From positions 1 through 64,000 of the IMG/VR virus record IMGVR_UViG_3300009160_000035: a stretch of 64,000 nt of DNA; one strand, given 5' to 3'. This DNA is from a virus. Numbering within the stretch: position 1 is the first letter of the stretch; every line of letters starts with the position of its first letter. Below are positions 10,916 through 20,079 of the stretch, piece by piece. The notes under the pieces are model-generated. The model searched no databases and was not told where the DNA came from. It saw only the letters and a program-made list of their open reading frames with translations. The position numbers were made by a program, and so were the translations under genes.

Positions 10916-11800
10916 TTATTTTTTACTTTCTTCTGCGACTTCAGGTTTAATTAATGTATATTTGTCTCTAGCTATAAACTTATAGACCTCCATCACAGGT
11001 TGATCATCCGCCATTACCTGTTGGCTTTCGCCTATAAAATGAACACTTTTCAATACAGTTGAAAAGGAGTTACTATAGTCTAGGATACCAGTTTGTTCGT
11101 TATTAAATTTAGGATCACCATATGTAATCACAATGTCTATACCTGGCCATACTGCTGCGCTTGAGTTATTGGAAAATTGGTCTGGTCTTTTATAAAGAGA
11201 ATCTTGTGATCCAAGATCACCAAATAATTGAATATTTCTTGGATCAGTTACTGACCCTGAAGCATAACCAAATTTTCCATTGCTTTTGCTAAGGTCAATT
11301 CCATTTAATTGATTTTCTCTTGGAGAAAACGCAGAGCGATAATCTTGTAGTTTTGAAGGACTATTAAACAAGTCATTTAACAGCTCATCGTAGTTCTTAT
11401 CTTGCCTTGCAGCACCGCCAATTGTAGTTCCAGTTACTATTTCTCTTATAGTATTTTCGGCATCCGCTTGAGCGTTCTCATCATTACGAATAAATGCATT
11501 TCTATCAATTACTCCATTAACTTGATCTTTTTTATAATCAGTAGATCTATTTGGAAAATTGTAGTAATCTCTCATAATTTTAGAAAGATAATTTGCATGT
11601 TGATAAGTTAAATATAACTGACCTATTACAATAACTTGTCCAGTTGAAATAGCATCAAATAGCGTACTGTTGTATCCATAAATAGGTCTTTTATTCTGAG
11701 AAAGATCATATGAAATACCAAAAGCATTACCAACTAATGTTTCTCCTATAGTAAGAGAAATATTAGATCCAGTATATATACTTGCAACTTGTCTTCCCAT
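10916..11800 (-). CDS. Tail tube-like protein, divergent third copy
   Basis: 294 aa. It resembles the two tube-like proteins upstream in layout. It has an N-terminal beta region (SIYTGSNISLTIGETLVGN), a segment equivalent to the tube's LIF.Q strand (QVIVIGQLYLTYQHANYL), an about 100-residue polar insertion, then a PGIDIVITYGDP strand matching the PPFDI strand of the paralogues, and a final VYKFIARDKYT matching their YxAR end. This is a pattern-level relationship seen by eye. It could be a tube initiator, a tube cap, or a baseplate-hub-adjacent tube protein. It sits last in a three-gene run and is followed by the putative chaperones. Confidence 0.5.
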   Translation of the reverse strand: MGRQVASIYTGSNISLTIGETLVGNAFGISYDLSQNKRPIYGYNSTLFDAISTGQVIVIGQLYLTYQHANYLSKIMRDYYNFPNRSTDYKKDQVNGVIDRNAFIRNDENAQADAENTIREIVTGTTIGGAARQDKNYDELLNDLFNSPSKLQDYRSAFSPRENQLNGIDLSKSNGKFGYASGSVTDPRNIQLFGDLGSQDSLYKRPDQFSNNSSAAVWPGIDIVITYGDPKFNNEQTGILDYSNSFSTVLKSVHFIGESQQVMADDQPVMEVYKFIARDKYTLIKPEVAEESKK

Positions 11801-11846
11801 TCAATCTCCAGAAATTATTTCTAGTATATAAATTACTTATTCAAGT

Positions 11847-12623
11847 TTAACTTGTTTCTTCCTCATGTGATGGGGCCGGTGATGAATCTGGTAGAGGAGC
11901 TACATCCTCAGATGCAACACTTGCAACCTTAGGTGAATTTGCTTGGCTTCTCCAGCTACGTGTATCACTAAGCCTAACGGCATGAAAATATTCGATGTCT
12001 CTTGCAATATACTGATATTGTACTTCAGTATATATATCTTCTACTGACATTGTTTGTGAATCATGTACAATGTCAACACCATATAGAATAATCTTGCCAA
12101 CATCATTATCCTCGTTTAGAAACAAAATAATAATGTCAAATGGCGGCAAGTCACTTGGCTTACTTACTTCTCCAAAGAGACTTGTATCCCAAGAAAAATC
12201 CCACTGCTTTTTTAGTTTTTCTTTGTTTATCTCTTCAGACTTCTCTGGGATTACATAGTCAACATCTCCTGAGCTATAAGTAAGGAATCCTCCCTTATCG
12301 TTTAAGGTTGTATATCCAGTTGCAAATGCATTCTCATTCAAAACATGTAGATGCATTTGGTTAAAGATCAAAGTGCCAGCAATGGTTCTTCCTCCTCTTG
12401 CTACTCCAATTGGACTTTTAAATCCCAAAGCCTTAACAGGAGTCTTAGCATTATAAGTTGAAATACTTATAGTTTGCAAAGTACCAATATTAAATACCTT
12501 TTCTTCATTCAACTGTTGGGTTCCTCTCATGTACTGTGGCAAACGAATAATAGCGTTTATATCACAACCAGAGAATCCCATTCTACCAGTTCTAGAGTAG
12601 CCTTGTGAGAATGTACCTGACAT
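11847..12623 (-). CDS. Tail tube-like protein, second copy
   Basis: 258 aa and clearly paralogous to the 212-aa tube protein just upstream. Shared landmarks are FSGxDIxA near the N-terminus, GxRxIAGTLIFNQ in the middle, GEVSKPSDLPPFDI (tube: GEVTKAFYADQIPPFDI), a Gly-containing turn with MSVED (tube: MGIED) and YIARD (tube: YLARA). The extra length lies in two insertions and a Ser/Pro/Glu-rich C-terminal tail. It probably belongs to the tube or its end structures. The three-gene tube array suggests specialised rings within the tail. Confidence 0.6.
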   Translation of the reverse strand: MSGTFSQGYSRTGRMGFSGCDINAIIRLPQYMRGTQQLNEEKVFNIGTLQTISISTYNAKTPVKALGFKSPIGVARGGRTIAGTLIFNQMHLHVLNENAFATGYTTLNDKGGFLTYSSGDVDYVIPEKSEEINKEKLKKQWDFSWDTSLFGEVSKPSDLPPFDIIILFLNEDNDVGKIILYGVDIVHDSQTMSVEDIYTEVQYQYIARDIEYFHAVRLSDTRSWRSQANSPKVASVASEDVAPLPDSSPAPSHEEETS

Positions 12624-12624
12624 G

Positions 12625-12753
12625 TTACCTTTTTAAGTGAGACTCAAATTTATTTAATATGTCTGTAAGATAGACATAGCCAAGAAACACTACAATAATT
12701 ATTATTATTGCTATAGATAATTTTATTCTATCAGTTAAAGATTGCTTTTCCAT
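12625..12753 (-). CDS. Small single-pass membrane protein
   Basis: A 42-aa ORF starting MEKQSLTDRIKLSIAI with ATG at 12753-12751 and TAA at 12627-12625. A strong Shine-Dalgarno (GGAGG, complement of cctcc at 12761-12765) lies 7 bases upstream. After a short polar N-terminus comes one membrane segment made almost wholly of Ile/Val/Phe/Leu (residues about 13-30), then a basic C-terminal tail ending SHLKR. It lies between the tube terminator and the second tube gene, with 1 bp separating it from the latter. A holin- or spanin-like or membrane-adaptor role is possible, but nothing in the sequence decides it. Confidence 0.7.
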   Translation of the reverse strand: MEKQSLTDRIKLSIAIIIIIVVFLGYVYLTDILNKFESHLKR

Positions 12754-12771
12754 AACCAATCCTCCATAAAT

Positions 12772-12803
12772 AAAAAACCCACGTATATATTATATACGTG
12801 GGC
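12772..12803 (-). terminator. Rho-independent terminator after tube gene
   Basis: On the minus strand a perfect 12+12-bp inverted repeat (CCCACGTATATA with its complement, 12778-12802) is followed by six T (12777-12772). It lies 23 bp past the stop of the 212-aa tube gene. It would limit transcription into the second and third tube-like genes, which fits a tube protein needed in excess. Confidence 0.85.
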
Positions 12804-12825
12804 TTCCTATTGTCTGACTTTAGTA

Positions 12826-13464
12826 CTAGGAGATAGTGATCGAGCCACCATCGCGCTTGATTGTACCAACGTTGGTAATACCCGAGCCTTCGTCTCTGCT
12901 AGCGGTCCAACGAGTAACCGCACGGGCAAGATATGTTGTCTGCATATCAGCTTGACGGTCTTCGATACCCATACCCCAACCTTCATTCATGAGTTCACAG
13001 CCGTGAATAACGCAACGAGCTTGAATGCCAAACTCATTACAAGCCGCAACTGTAATGTCGAAAGGAGGAATCTGGTCGGCATAGAAAGCCTTTGTGACTT
13101 CACCAAGTGCGGCTGTATCAAGAGTTGATGCAATAGCACTAAGAGCTGCGTCATCTTTCTTTAGATCTCCAGGAGAGATTTCATACTTCTTCTTGACAAA
13201 GTTACCAAGGTCACCACCTTGGAACTGTTCAAGAATAGCATGGGTATCAAACTGAATAAAGATAAGTGAACCAGCAATACCACGCTTGCCACGTGAGAAA
13301 CCACGAGGGTTTGCTTCACCTAGAACGTAGATAGGAGCCTTTTCACGCTGAATTGCGTAAGAGACTGCCATTAGGTTACCAACTTCCTTAGCGCCAAAGA
13401 CAGCTTTAATGTCTGCTCCGGAGAAGCTGTTAAATGATCTTGTTGTAAAATCTGCTGCGGCCAT
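12826..13464 (-). CDS. Tail tube protein
   Basis: 212 aa (MAAADFTTRSFNSFSGADIKA). Short length, all-beta character, position directly after the sheath and a dedicated terminator fit the major tail tube protein of contractile-tailed phages. Internal landmarks are IAGSLIFIQFD, IPPFDITVAACNEFG and a C-terminal ARAVTRWTAS. Cys residues occur at NEFGIQARCVIHGCEL. The start is supported by AAGGAG just upstream (complement of ctcctt at 13472-13477). It is the shortest and best-defined of three tube-like paralogues here. I infer that it is the abundant copy because it sits between sheath and terminator. Confidence 0.75.
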   Translation of the reverse strand: MAAADFTTRSFNSFSGADIKAVFGAKEVGNLMAVSYAIQREKAPIYVLGEANPRGFSRGKRGIAGSLIFIQFDTHAILEQFQGGDLGNFVKKKYEISPGDLKKDDAALSAIASTLDTAALGEVTKAFYADQIPPFDITVAACNEFGIQARCVIHGCELMNEGWGMGIEDRQADMQTTYLARAVTRWTASRDEGSGITNVGTIKRDGGSITIS

Positions 13465-13482
13465 TTTTGTTCTCCTTTAGAA

Positions 13483-16400
13483 TTACTGTGCGCTTAAGTT
13501 GACTGAGAAGGTAATCTGGCGAAGCTCAAATACCGGAGTAATTGTAAGCCTCACTTTCATCTTACCAAGAACACGGTCTGAAGCGCTTTGCTCAATCTTG
13601 AACGAAGCACTAGTAACCGTCTGGATAGGCTCACCAGCAATGTTATCCTTAAGGACTTCACCAATGGCGGATTCAAGAGCAGCTCTCATGGGCGCGGAAA
13701 GACCCTTGCCAATGAAAGGACGAGTCGCAACTCTCAACTGATCAACTAGTCTTGAGATGATTCTGACCGTTGTAAGTCTTGTGTAGTCAGAGGTTGGTGA
13801 TGCAAATGTCGGTGAGTCAGCAATTGAAGCAGAGACACCATTAGGCTCGCTCTTAGCCATAACAAGACCAAGACCGCAACCAGCATCAATAACCTTAGTC
13901 TCAGTTCTGTAGTCAACAGTAAGCTGAGTAAGCTTTTCGTTGATTAGTGAGTTTGCAACTGAAATTGTAGGAAGAAGACCAGCAACCATTGTAGCAGCAT
14001 TCAAAATGTAGTTAGGACGACGAGGATTCAAGTCATCCGTAGTTCTACCAAAGAAGGCAACAACACTGATATACTTACCAAGATCAACCTTTTTCTGATT
14101 CTCGTCAAGAACAAGATTGGCATCAGCATAATCGATTAGGCCATCCTTGGTAAGGAAAAGGCCACCATGTTTAAGACCATTATTGAAAGTAGTATGACCA
14201 CCAACAAACTTATGACCAAGAAGACCAACGCCATTCTCTGTCACATAGTAAGCATTCTCTTCGCCGTCAAAGACGTAAGAAGGAGCGCTACCATAGTAAG
14301 CTCTAATGGCACGAGGATTAAGGCCACTTGGAAGAGTTGTACCAATTACACCATGAACAAACTTGTAATCACTTGAGTTTTCATGACAGTACTTAGCTAG
14401 AAGATGAGCAAAGTTCACTTCAGTGTAAAGAAGAGAAGGTGATGCATCTTCTACAACGCCAGCGCTTGCAATCTTAGCAGAAATGGAGTCATCTGACCAG
14501 TAGTAAGTATAGGTATAGTCGCCATTGTTAACAGTAGCAAGATAACCAAGAACGTCCTTCGAGGACCCAGGAACTGGGTAAGAACTATCAGCCCATGTAG
14601 TCTCAAGGCCATCTGCAATGTTAGGACTATTTAGATGGACAGAAAGAGGAACAATAAAGTCGAATGCGGCAAGGTCAAGATCCTCAAATGCAGTATGAAT
14701 CTTTTCGTATCTCTTTATAAGGGATAGGCTTTGCCCTGTATCGCCAAGATCATAAACAACTTGACTTGTACCAAGAGCATTTGCAGCTAGATAGGCTGAA
14801 GATCCGCACTGATAGAAAGCGGAACCACGAAGACCGTAGGAAAGAACCGCACCACCATCTTTAACCTTTGACAGAGGCACATAGACACCACCCTGAACAG
14901 AAGAAAAAGCTCTGTCAAGAGATAGAGGATAAAGGCCAATATCACGACTACGACGATGTGAGGCAGAACTACCCGCAATTGTTATTCCTGACCCACCAAC
15001 AACAAGAGGGGCACTAACAAAGGGTCTAGCTGCATAGCCAGCCCAAGGATGATCAGAAGGGTACACTAGTACATTAGATGTTCCATTTGTAGGACCATTA
15101 GGTGTAAATGTAATTTCTCCAGAAGAACGATTAATAGAAAAAATTTCAGACAAAGTAGACGCCACAAAGTCTGCCTCAAGTCTTGTAGCAATAGCAGTTG
15201 GCGTTAACGTTTGAGCTTGACGACTACCCGTAACACTGACGGTAGAGATTAAGCCAAGAGAGGTTACACTTGTAACTGTAAGAGTAAGATCATGTGCAGC
15301 TGTTGAACCTCCTAGTGCAGTACCTAGAATGGTAAGGGTACTTGGTGAAACGCCAGCTTTAAATGGCTTGTGTACAAATCTTGTACCAGAAACAATAAAG
15401 CCAGTAACTGTACCACCTTCCCCTGCATCAACTTCAGTAACAGTAAGTGTAAGATCATTGGCGCTTGTCCCACCAAGGTCTGTGCCCTTCCAAACAAGTA
15501 CGTCGCCAACCATATAATCTTGGCCTGCATCAGTAACGTTAACTTGTGAAACTGTATAAGCACCTGATGTAGCATAATTAATTGAGACATCAATCTCAAG
15601 GCCAGATCCATCGGCCCCTTCCCCTCTGTCAACAAGGAAGACACTTGAGGTATTAGTACCAGCAATAAGACCATCATAAAGTTTAACTTCATTTGCTGCG
15701 TCCATGCCACCGTCCACAATGCTAACCTGAGCAGCAGTATAGACACCGGTGCCACTGCCTGTTGGAAGTGTAACCGTAAACTTTGGCATTGTATGGAAAT
15801 ACCATTCCGTAACACCTACTGGCTGATTGGTATTAGTGCTAGAAGCTGCAGAGACTTCTTCATAAGCAACCGATGAAAGATCACCTGTTACAGTCACGCC
15901 AGAGACCGAAACGGAATAATCTCCACCACTGTAACTACCAGGAATGGTGACCGCAAGCTTTAAAGTCTCTAGTGCATCTGAATCTTTTGCAGAACCAAGA
16001 CCAAGATCAATGTCTGCCATATCAAAGCTTACATCAACTTCACCATTATCAGAAGTAGCGCCGTCAAAGGCATCCCCCATCCAGACAATAGCGTCAGTCG
16101 TAAGATTGACAACAACAAGTTGAGCTACAACACGGCTTTTGTCCGCTAGTTCTCCGGCTCCATCACTTGAGTAAAGTTCAGCATGCTTATAGGCAACAGC
16201 ATAATTTGCAGCTGCTTCTGGAGATTGTTGAATCGGGGTAATCTTAATACCAGCAACACCTGAGCCATCGTAGTCAGCGCCAATGGCAGAGACAGAAGGA
16301 GCAGTGCCAGGAAGACGATATAGGTAAATGTTTGTACCACCACCTTTCTTGACTTCGGAAGCACCACGAGTTAGCTCGGATGTCGCACCAAACTCACGAA

Positions 16401-16557
16401 CGACAGAAGCAATATCAGTCACTTGATAGGGCTCACTTGTTAAACCTTTGCTAGCTGTACCAATTACTAGAACTGACTGACTAGTATTTGCCGAAATCTG
16501 GCCGAGGTTTCCGTCCTGAAGCTCTACATAACTACCAGGTAAATTTACATATGGCAT
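13483..16557 (-). CDS. Contractile tail sheath protein (large, with inserted repeats)
   Basis: 1024 aa. The N-terminus (MPYVNLPGSYVELQDGN, then VLVIGTASKG and GGGTNIYLYRLPG) and the C-terminal 250 residues (VVAFFGRTTDD, RTETKVIDAGCGLGLVMAK, LRVATRPFIGKG, KVRLTITPVFEL) are typical of tail sheath proteins, which polymerise round the tube and contract on infection. Residues about 200-500 are a long Thr/Val/Gly-rich beta insertion not needed for the sheath core. It contains near-repeats such as VTDAGQDYMVGDVL and paired LTLTVT segments (near 15240-15290 and 15430-15460). The insert probably decorates the outer surface. It is followed by the tube gene after an 18-bp gap. Confidence 0.9.
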   Translation of the reverse strand: MPYVNLPGSYVELQDGNLGQISANTSQSVLVIGTASKGLTSEPYQVTDIASVVREFGATSELTRGASEVKKGGGTNIYLYRLPGTAPSVSAIGADYDGSGVAGIKITPIQQSPEAAANYAVAYKHAELYSSDGAGELADKSRVVAQLVVVNLTTDAIVWMGDAFDGATSDNGEVDVSFDMADIDLGLGSAKDSDALETLKLAVTIPGSYSGGDYSVSVSGVTVTGDLSSVAYEEVSAASSTNTNQPVGVTEWYFHTMPKFTVTLPTGSGTGVYTAAQVSIVDGGMDAANEVKLYDGLIAGTNTSSVFLVDRGEGADGSGLEIDVSINYATSGAYTVSQVNVTDAGQDYMVGDVLVWKGTDLGGTSANDLTLTVTEVDAGEGGTVTGFIVSGTRFVHKPFKAGVSPSTLTILGTALGGSTAAHDLTLTVTSVTSLGLISTVSVTGSRQAQTLTPTAIATRLEADFVASTLSEIFSINRSSGEITFTPNGPTNGTSNVLVYPSDHPWAGYAARPFVSAPLVVGGSGITIAGSSASHRRSRDIGLYPLSLDRAFSSVQGGVYVPLSKVKDGGAVLSYGLRGSAFYQCGSSAYLAANALGTSQVVYDLGDTGQSLSLIKRYEKIHTAFEDLDLAAFDFIVPLSVHLNSPNIADGLETTWADSSYPVPGSSKDVLGYLATVNNGDYTYTYYWSDDSISAKIASAGVVEDASPSLLYTEVNFAHLLAKYCHENSSDYKFVHGVIGTTLPSGLNPRAIRAYYGSAPSYVFDGEENAYYVTENGVGLLGHKFVGGHTTFNNGLKHGGLFLTKDGLIDYADANLVLDENQKKVDLGKYISVVAFFGRTTDDLNPRRPNYILNAATMVAGLLPTISVANSLINEKLTQLTVDYRTETKVIDAGCGLGLVMAKSEPNGVSASIADSPTFASPTSDYTRLTTVRIISRLVDQLRVATRPFIGKGLSAPMRAALESAIGEVLKDNIAGEPIQTVTSASFKIEQSASDRVLGKMKVRLTITPVFELRQITFSVNLSAQ

Positions 16558-16577
16558 ATTTTCTCCTTTGAATTAAA

Positions 16578-17321
16578 TTAACTTGAGGGTGTTATCTGTA
16601 GAATAATTTGTTTGAGGACAAGAATACTGGTCCAAGTAAGTTTTTCAATTGAAACAGCATATTTTAAAGTTCTTTTGTGTCTAAGGGCTTCTGTGTCATC
16701 TCCTGTATCCTCAACAAACGTGAAGTCTAGGACTCCACTGTATTTAACATACCATAGATAAGTCTTTATAATATCTGCAATCCACTCCTTGATCTGGTCC
16801 GCCTCATGCGCAGTTTTCCCGTATATACTAAGATTGATATTGTAATCTAATCTTTGACCATATATGTAAACCTCAGAGGTATCATCCTGCGGATCAATAT
16901 ACTTCCCAAGAAGTATGCTAGTCACCATTCTTCGAGAAGGTGAGTTGACTGGACCACTACCAGCAGCGCCAGGTTTTCCGTCTCTTACTAAAAAAACAAT
17001 ATTAGGAGTTTCACTTTCAACGTTAATAATTGGTCTTTGAATTATAAGACGATCATTATTTAACCAAGCTGGCTTCATAGTTGAAGTAGCCATATTGATA
17101 ATCTGCTGAAGAATCTCCATAACCTCGTAAATTGTATTTACCTTAAATCTTTCATTCTGAAGTCTAACTATAGCTTTGCCACCTGGCTCAAGAATTATAT
17201 TAGTAGGCATTGGCTCAAGTTGGACATTGCCTAAATTCTCCGACTCCATAATAGTAACAAGAGTAGTTTGCTGAGCTTCATTTAAATCTTTTAGAAGTTG
17301 AGGAGTTAAAGGATTTAACAT
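16578..17321 (-). CDS. Probable tail completion/terminator (neck) protein
   Basis: 247 aa (MLNPLTPQLLKDLNEAQQTT). It is an alpha/beta protein with a disordered Gly/Ala/Pro/Ser linker near residue 125 (RDGKPGAAGSGPVNSPSRR) and a C-terminal part ending in beta strands. It lies directly upstream of the sheath. In tailed phages the genes between capsid and sheath encode head completion, neck and tail-terminator proteins, and a 200-250-aa protein at this place is commonly the tail terminator. This is inference from gene order, as no family signature is recognised. Confidence 0.45.
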   Translation of the reverse strand: MLNPLTPQLLKDLNEAQQTTLVTIMESENLGNVQLEPMPTNIILEPGGKAIVRLQNERFKVNTIYEVMEILQQIINMATSTMKPAWLNNDRLIIQRPIINVESETPNIVFLVRDGKPGAAGSGPVNSPSRRMVTSILLGKYIDPQDDTSEVYIYGQRLDYNINLSIYGKTAHEADQIKEWIADIIKTYLWYVKYSGVLDFTFVEDTGDDTEALRHKRTLKYAVSIEKLTWTSILVLKQIILQITPSS

Positions 17322-17322
17322 A

Positions 17323-17871
17323 TTAATATTTCCTGCAGTATAAGATTATGTACTCTATTCGACCAGTATCTGATCTCTTCTCATTTAGTGTATTGATTGT
17401 CCATATAATATTGCGGCGCTCTGGTTTAACAAGGGCACCATCAGGTTCCAAAGCAAGTTCTATGATCTTATCTTCGTAGTCTATTCCAACTGTATTCTGT
17501 ACATAAAACTTGCAGAATTGCTTTTTGCTTCTACCTATTTCAGTTAAAAGAGATGCGCCTGCTTTTTCTTGATCACTTCCAATATCTACTTTAAAAGTAT
17601 CTACATAGTGCTCATCCCAGAGATATCCCTCCCCTAAGCAGACACTGCATTTCTGATGACCTTGTCCTTCTTTTGCTACATTACAAGAACAGGGAATTCT
17701 ATACTTGTTTTCGTTGCGCCTAAACTTCCTAAGCATAACCTTGAATGCCTTTGGGATTTCATAAACTGAACCTGTAAAAGTATCCTTGGTTTCTTTGCGC
17801 AAGTCTACTTCTTTTTGTGTAGTCTTTGGACCTGAACTGGACCGATAAAAACGACTTTTTCCTATTGGCAT
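17323..17871 (-). CDS. Neck/connector candidate with DnaJ-like Cys cluster
   Basis: 182 aa, basic N-terminus. Residues 61-78 contain C-x-C...H...C-x-x-C (Cys61, Cys63, His72, Cys75, Cys78) followed by GEGY, resembling a single DnaJ-type zinc knuckle. The C-terminal half is beta-rich and ends IEYIILYCRKY. Zinc-bound structural proteins are known in phage necks and connectors. Here the role is inferred from position between capsid and sheath genes. The stop is 1 bp from the next gene, and the start is preceded by AGGAGG (complement at 17876-17881), which overlaps the previous stop. Confidence 0.45.
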   Translation of the reverse strand: MPIGKSRFYRSSSGPKTTQKEVDLRKETKDTFTGSVYEIPKAFKVMLRKFRRNENKYRIPCSCNVAKEGQGHQKCSVCLGEGYLWDEHYVDTFKVDIGSDQEKAGASLLTEIGRSKKQFCKFYVQNTVGIDYEDKIIELALEPDGALVKPERRNIIWTINTLNEKRSDTGRIEYIILYCRKY

Positions 17872-17880
17872 TAGTCCTCC

Positions 17881-18969
17881 TTAGCTGCCATAATCTGGAT
17901 AGTTACCATTTATATTTCTATAGAGGTACCGGTAACGATAACGGTTTTGATAGGCATAGTCTGGGTAGTATCTGTAAGATCCAGGTAGCCTAGTCTTAAC
18001 GTTGACGCTAGGTGCAAACTTAGGCATATTATCAATTGATCTACCAAAAGCAGGATAGTCTGCTCCAAGATATCCTTTGATTGCCATACCCGCATTAAGA
18101 CTAGCACCATAAGATAGATTGCCATTGCTGTGAAGAATTCTATGTAAGTCTTCATCACGCTTTCTCATTTGTTCAATTTTTGCTTTTAGTGCAGTAGCAT
18201 TATCGGCCCACTCAACTTTAAGATCACCAAGTTGCTTAGCACGAGGAGCACCTAAAGCAAGTGAAATATTTTCAATAAGATCAACAGAACTATTGATGAT
18301 TACATATTCCATCTTGACATAATCAAGCCACTTCTGTGTTCCATTTTGACGAGGCATATTAAAGACCATTGCGTCAACAATCTTTGAATATCTATAGATA
18401 AGATAGTTAACTGTATCAGCATCTACGTCGCCTACAATGCTACCTACGCTTGATATTACCTGATCATAAGTTGCATACATAGGAGTATATCTACTAGTAA
18501 ACCAAGACTCGTCTTCTATACCGACAGAGTCAACGGCTGCGCCGACTTCCTTAATACCTCTAATCTCAATAACATATTGATTATTATTAAGTAAAGTATC
18601 AAAACCCTCATCTTGTGAATAGGCATTGATGTCATCACCGCTAGAGCCAACAGTAAATGGAATAAGGCTTGTAAACATAACAGGAACAAGTGCTGTTCCA
18701 ACATTCACTTCAAAGTAAGCCCACCATTCACCAACTTGTGCGTCATCAGCAGTCAAATAACTATAAGTGTACTGACCATATTTAGTTGCCGCGCCAGGAT
18801 CGTCCTGGTAGACAATTGCATCATCTTCCAGATTTACCCCAGGTAAACCAGGCTTTCTACCATAAGGATAAATAGACACAACAGGACTAAGCCCATTAGC
18901 TAAGTATCCATTACCATCTCTGACTTGGCAAACAATATCTACTGTGTCTCCTTGGCTTACGGTTAACAT
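17881..18969 (-). CDS. Virion structural protein of unknown function
   Basis: 362 aa. The first 115 residues look like a beta-sandwich (MLTVSQGDTVDIVCQVRDGNG, VGEWWAYFEVNVG), resembling an Ig-like or carbohydrate-binding fold. The middle is helical, and the last 70 residues are extremely Tyr/Arg/Asn-rich (YRYRYLYRNINGNYPDYG) and probably disordered. It is flanked by the Ig-like 368-aa gene and the Zn-knuckle gene in the head-tail interval. It may belong to the neck or be a head-associated decoration. Not recognised. Confidence 0.5.
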   Translation of the reverse strand: MLTVSQGDTVDIVCQVRDGNGYLANGLSPVVSIYPYGRKPGLPGVNLEDDAIVYQDDPGAATKYGQYTYSYLTADDAQVGEWWAYFEVNVGTALVPVMFTSLIPFTVGSSGDDINAYSQDEGFDTLLNNNQYVIEIRGIKEVGAAVDSVGIEDESWFTSRYTPMYATYDQVISSVGSIVGDVDADTVNYLIYRYSKIVDAMVFNMPRQNGTQKWLDYVKMEYVIINSSVDLIENISLALGAPRAKQLGDLKVEWADNATALKAKIEQMRKRDEDLHRILHSNGNLSYGASLNAGMAIKGYLGADYPAFGRSIDNMPKFAPSVNVKTRLPGSYRYYPDYAYQNRYRYRYLYRNINGNYPDYGS

Positions 18970-18970
18970 A

Positions 18971-20077
18971 TTATTCCCTTATTATGTTAATGATAATTTT
19001 TTTGCCATTAACAATCCAAGAGTAGCCAACATCGACTGCGTCTTGATTGCCATCCATAATATTCCTAAACAACTTAACAGTATCTGCCGTTACAGTGGTG
19101 GGATCAACATTTTTATTAAAAGTAAGAATGATTTGCTTAGTTTTTAAAGATATATTACTAGAGCCGTACTCAGGCTCAATCTTTACTAGTTGGAATTCAG
19201 TGGCAGCTATGTTTATCTCTGCCTGCGTTGGAGCGTCTAGCCCAATGGGACTCTGTGAGACTGCAGTAGGTAATTCTTTAACTTGATTTACTGCCGTTGA
19301 GAAGTCAACTTTATAAGTATCCGCAAGATATTCTATTGGACGTAAATTGATAGTCCAGGCATCACCTATTTTAAATGCGTCAGATGCCCCACCAATTAAC
19401 TCTAAATAGATATCTTTATCCTTTGCAATCTTATTGCGCCCAGTCAAGGGTAGCAGATCATGGGTCACAAGTGAGGTGCTTTCAAAATACCAATTTAACT
19501 TACAGGTTGAAGAACTTCCTGCTTTGGTAACTTCAACAACAAGAACATCATCTGCTTCACCGGTGTAATACCCACTAGTTCTAAGTATTCCTTCTCCAGT
19601 CGAAGTTAATAAATCTTTTTCTGCATCAAATACAGTTCGAGATCCAATATAACTCCATTCATTATCAGGGGTAGATGAACCACTGATTAATAAACGGTAG
19701 TCTGTCTTCTCTTGTAGGAATGACTTAGGTCTAACAATTAATTTGCTTTTGACATCCGCATCATATGCATAACTCATTTGATCTTCAAGAGTTGCACCGG
19801 AAGCGTCGCATCTAACAATCTCTAACTCGACTGGAACTTCACCTTTAAGATGTAGAGTCTCAAGTACTTTTGAATAGTTTGTGTCATTTGAGAACTTATA
19901 AAGTCTCTCTTCAAATTCAATACCAGTAACAATATGATTATCAGGACCAACTAAACTAATACTATTCTCAGCAAGAAACTCAGAAACTTCTTGGTTAAAA
20001 AGAATTTCAATCTTTTCCCCTGTAGGAAAAACATTAAAGCCATCATCTGGCCAAACTGAAGCAATAGTAAAAGCCAT
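18971..20077 (-). CDS. Ig-like (Big_5/SbsA-type) virion protein
   Basis: 368 aa. The N-terminus (VWPDDGFNVFPTGEKIEILFNQEV) and the C-terminus (KTKQIILTFNKNVDPTTVTADTVKLF) both match the pattern of bacterial Ig-like Big_5/SbsA domains, where a P..G.......I...F...V core is followed by an NS/TV-x-L strand. A longer beta-rich region lies between. In phages such domains decorate capsids, necks or tails and may bind host-surface glycans weakly. Its stop is 1 bp before the 362-aa gene and its start is 2 bp from the preceding stop, so the genes are tightly coupled. Confidence 0.6.
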   Translation of the reverse strand: MAFTIASVWPDDGFNVFPTGEKIEILFNQEVSEFLAENSISLVGPDNHIVTGIEFEERLYKFSNDTNYSKVLETLHLKGEVPVELEIVRCDASGATLEDQMSYAYDADVKSKLIVRPKSFLQEKTDYRLLISGSSTPDNEWSYIGSRTVFDAEKDLLTSTGEGILRTSGYYTGEADDVLVVEVTKAGSSSTCKLNWYFESTSLVTHDLLPLTGRNKIAKDKDIYLELIGGASDAFKIGDAWTINLRPIEYLADTYKVDFSTAVNQVKELPTAVSQSPIGLDAPTQAEINIAATEFQLVKIEPEYGSSNISLKTKQIILTFNKNVDPTTVTADTVKLFRNIMDGNQDAVDVGYSWIVNGKKIIINIIRE

Positions 20078-20079
20078 TG

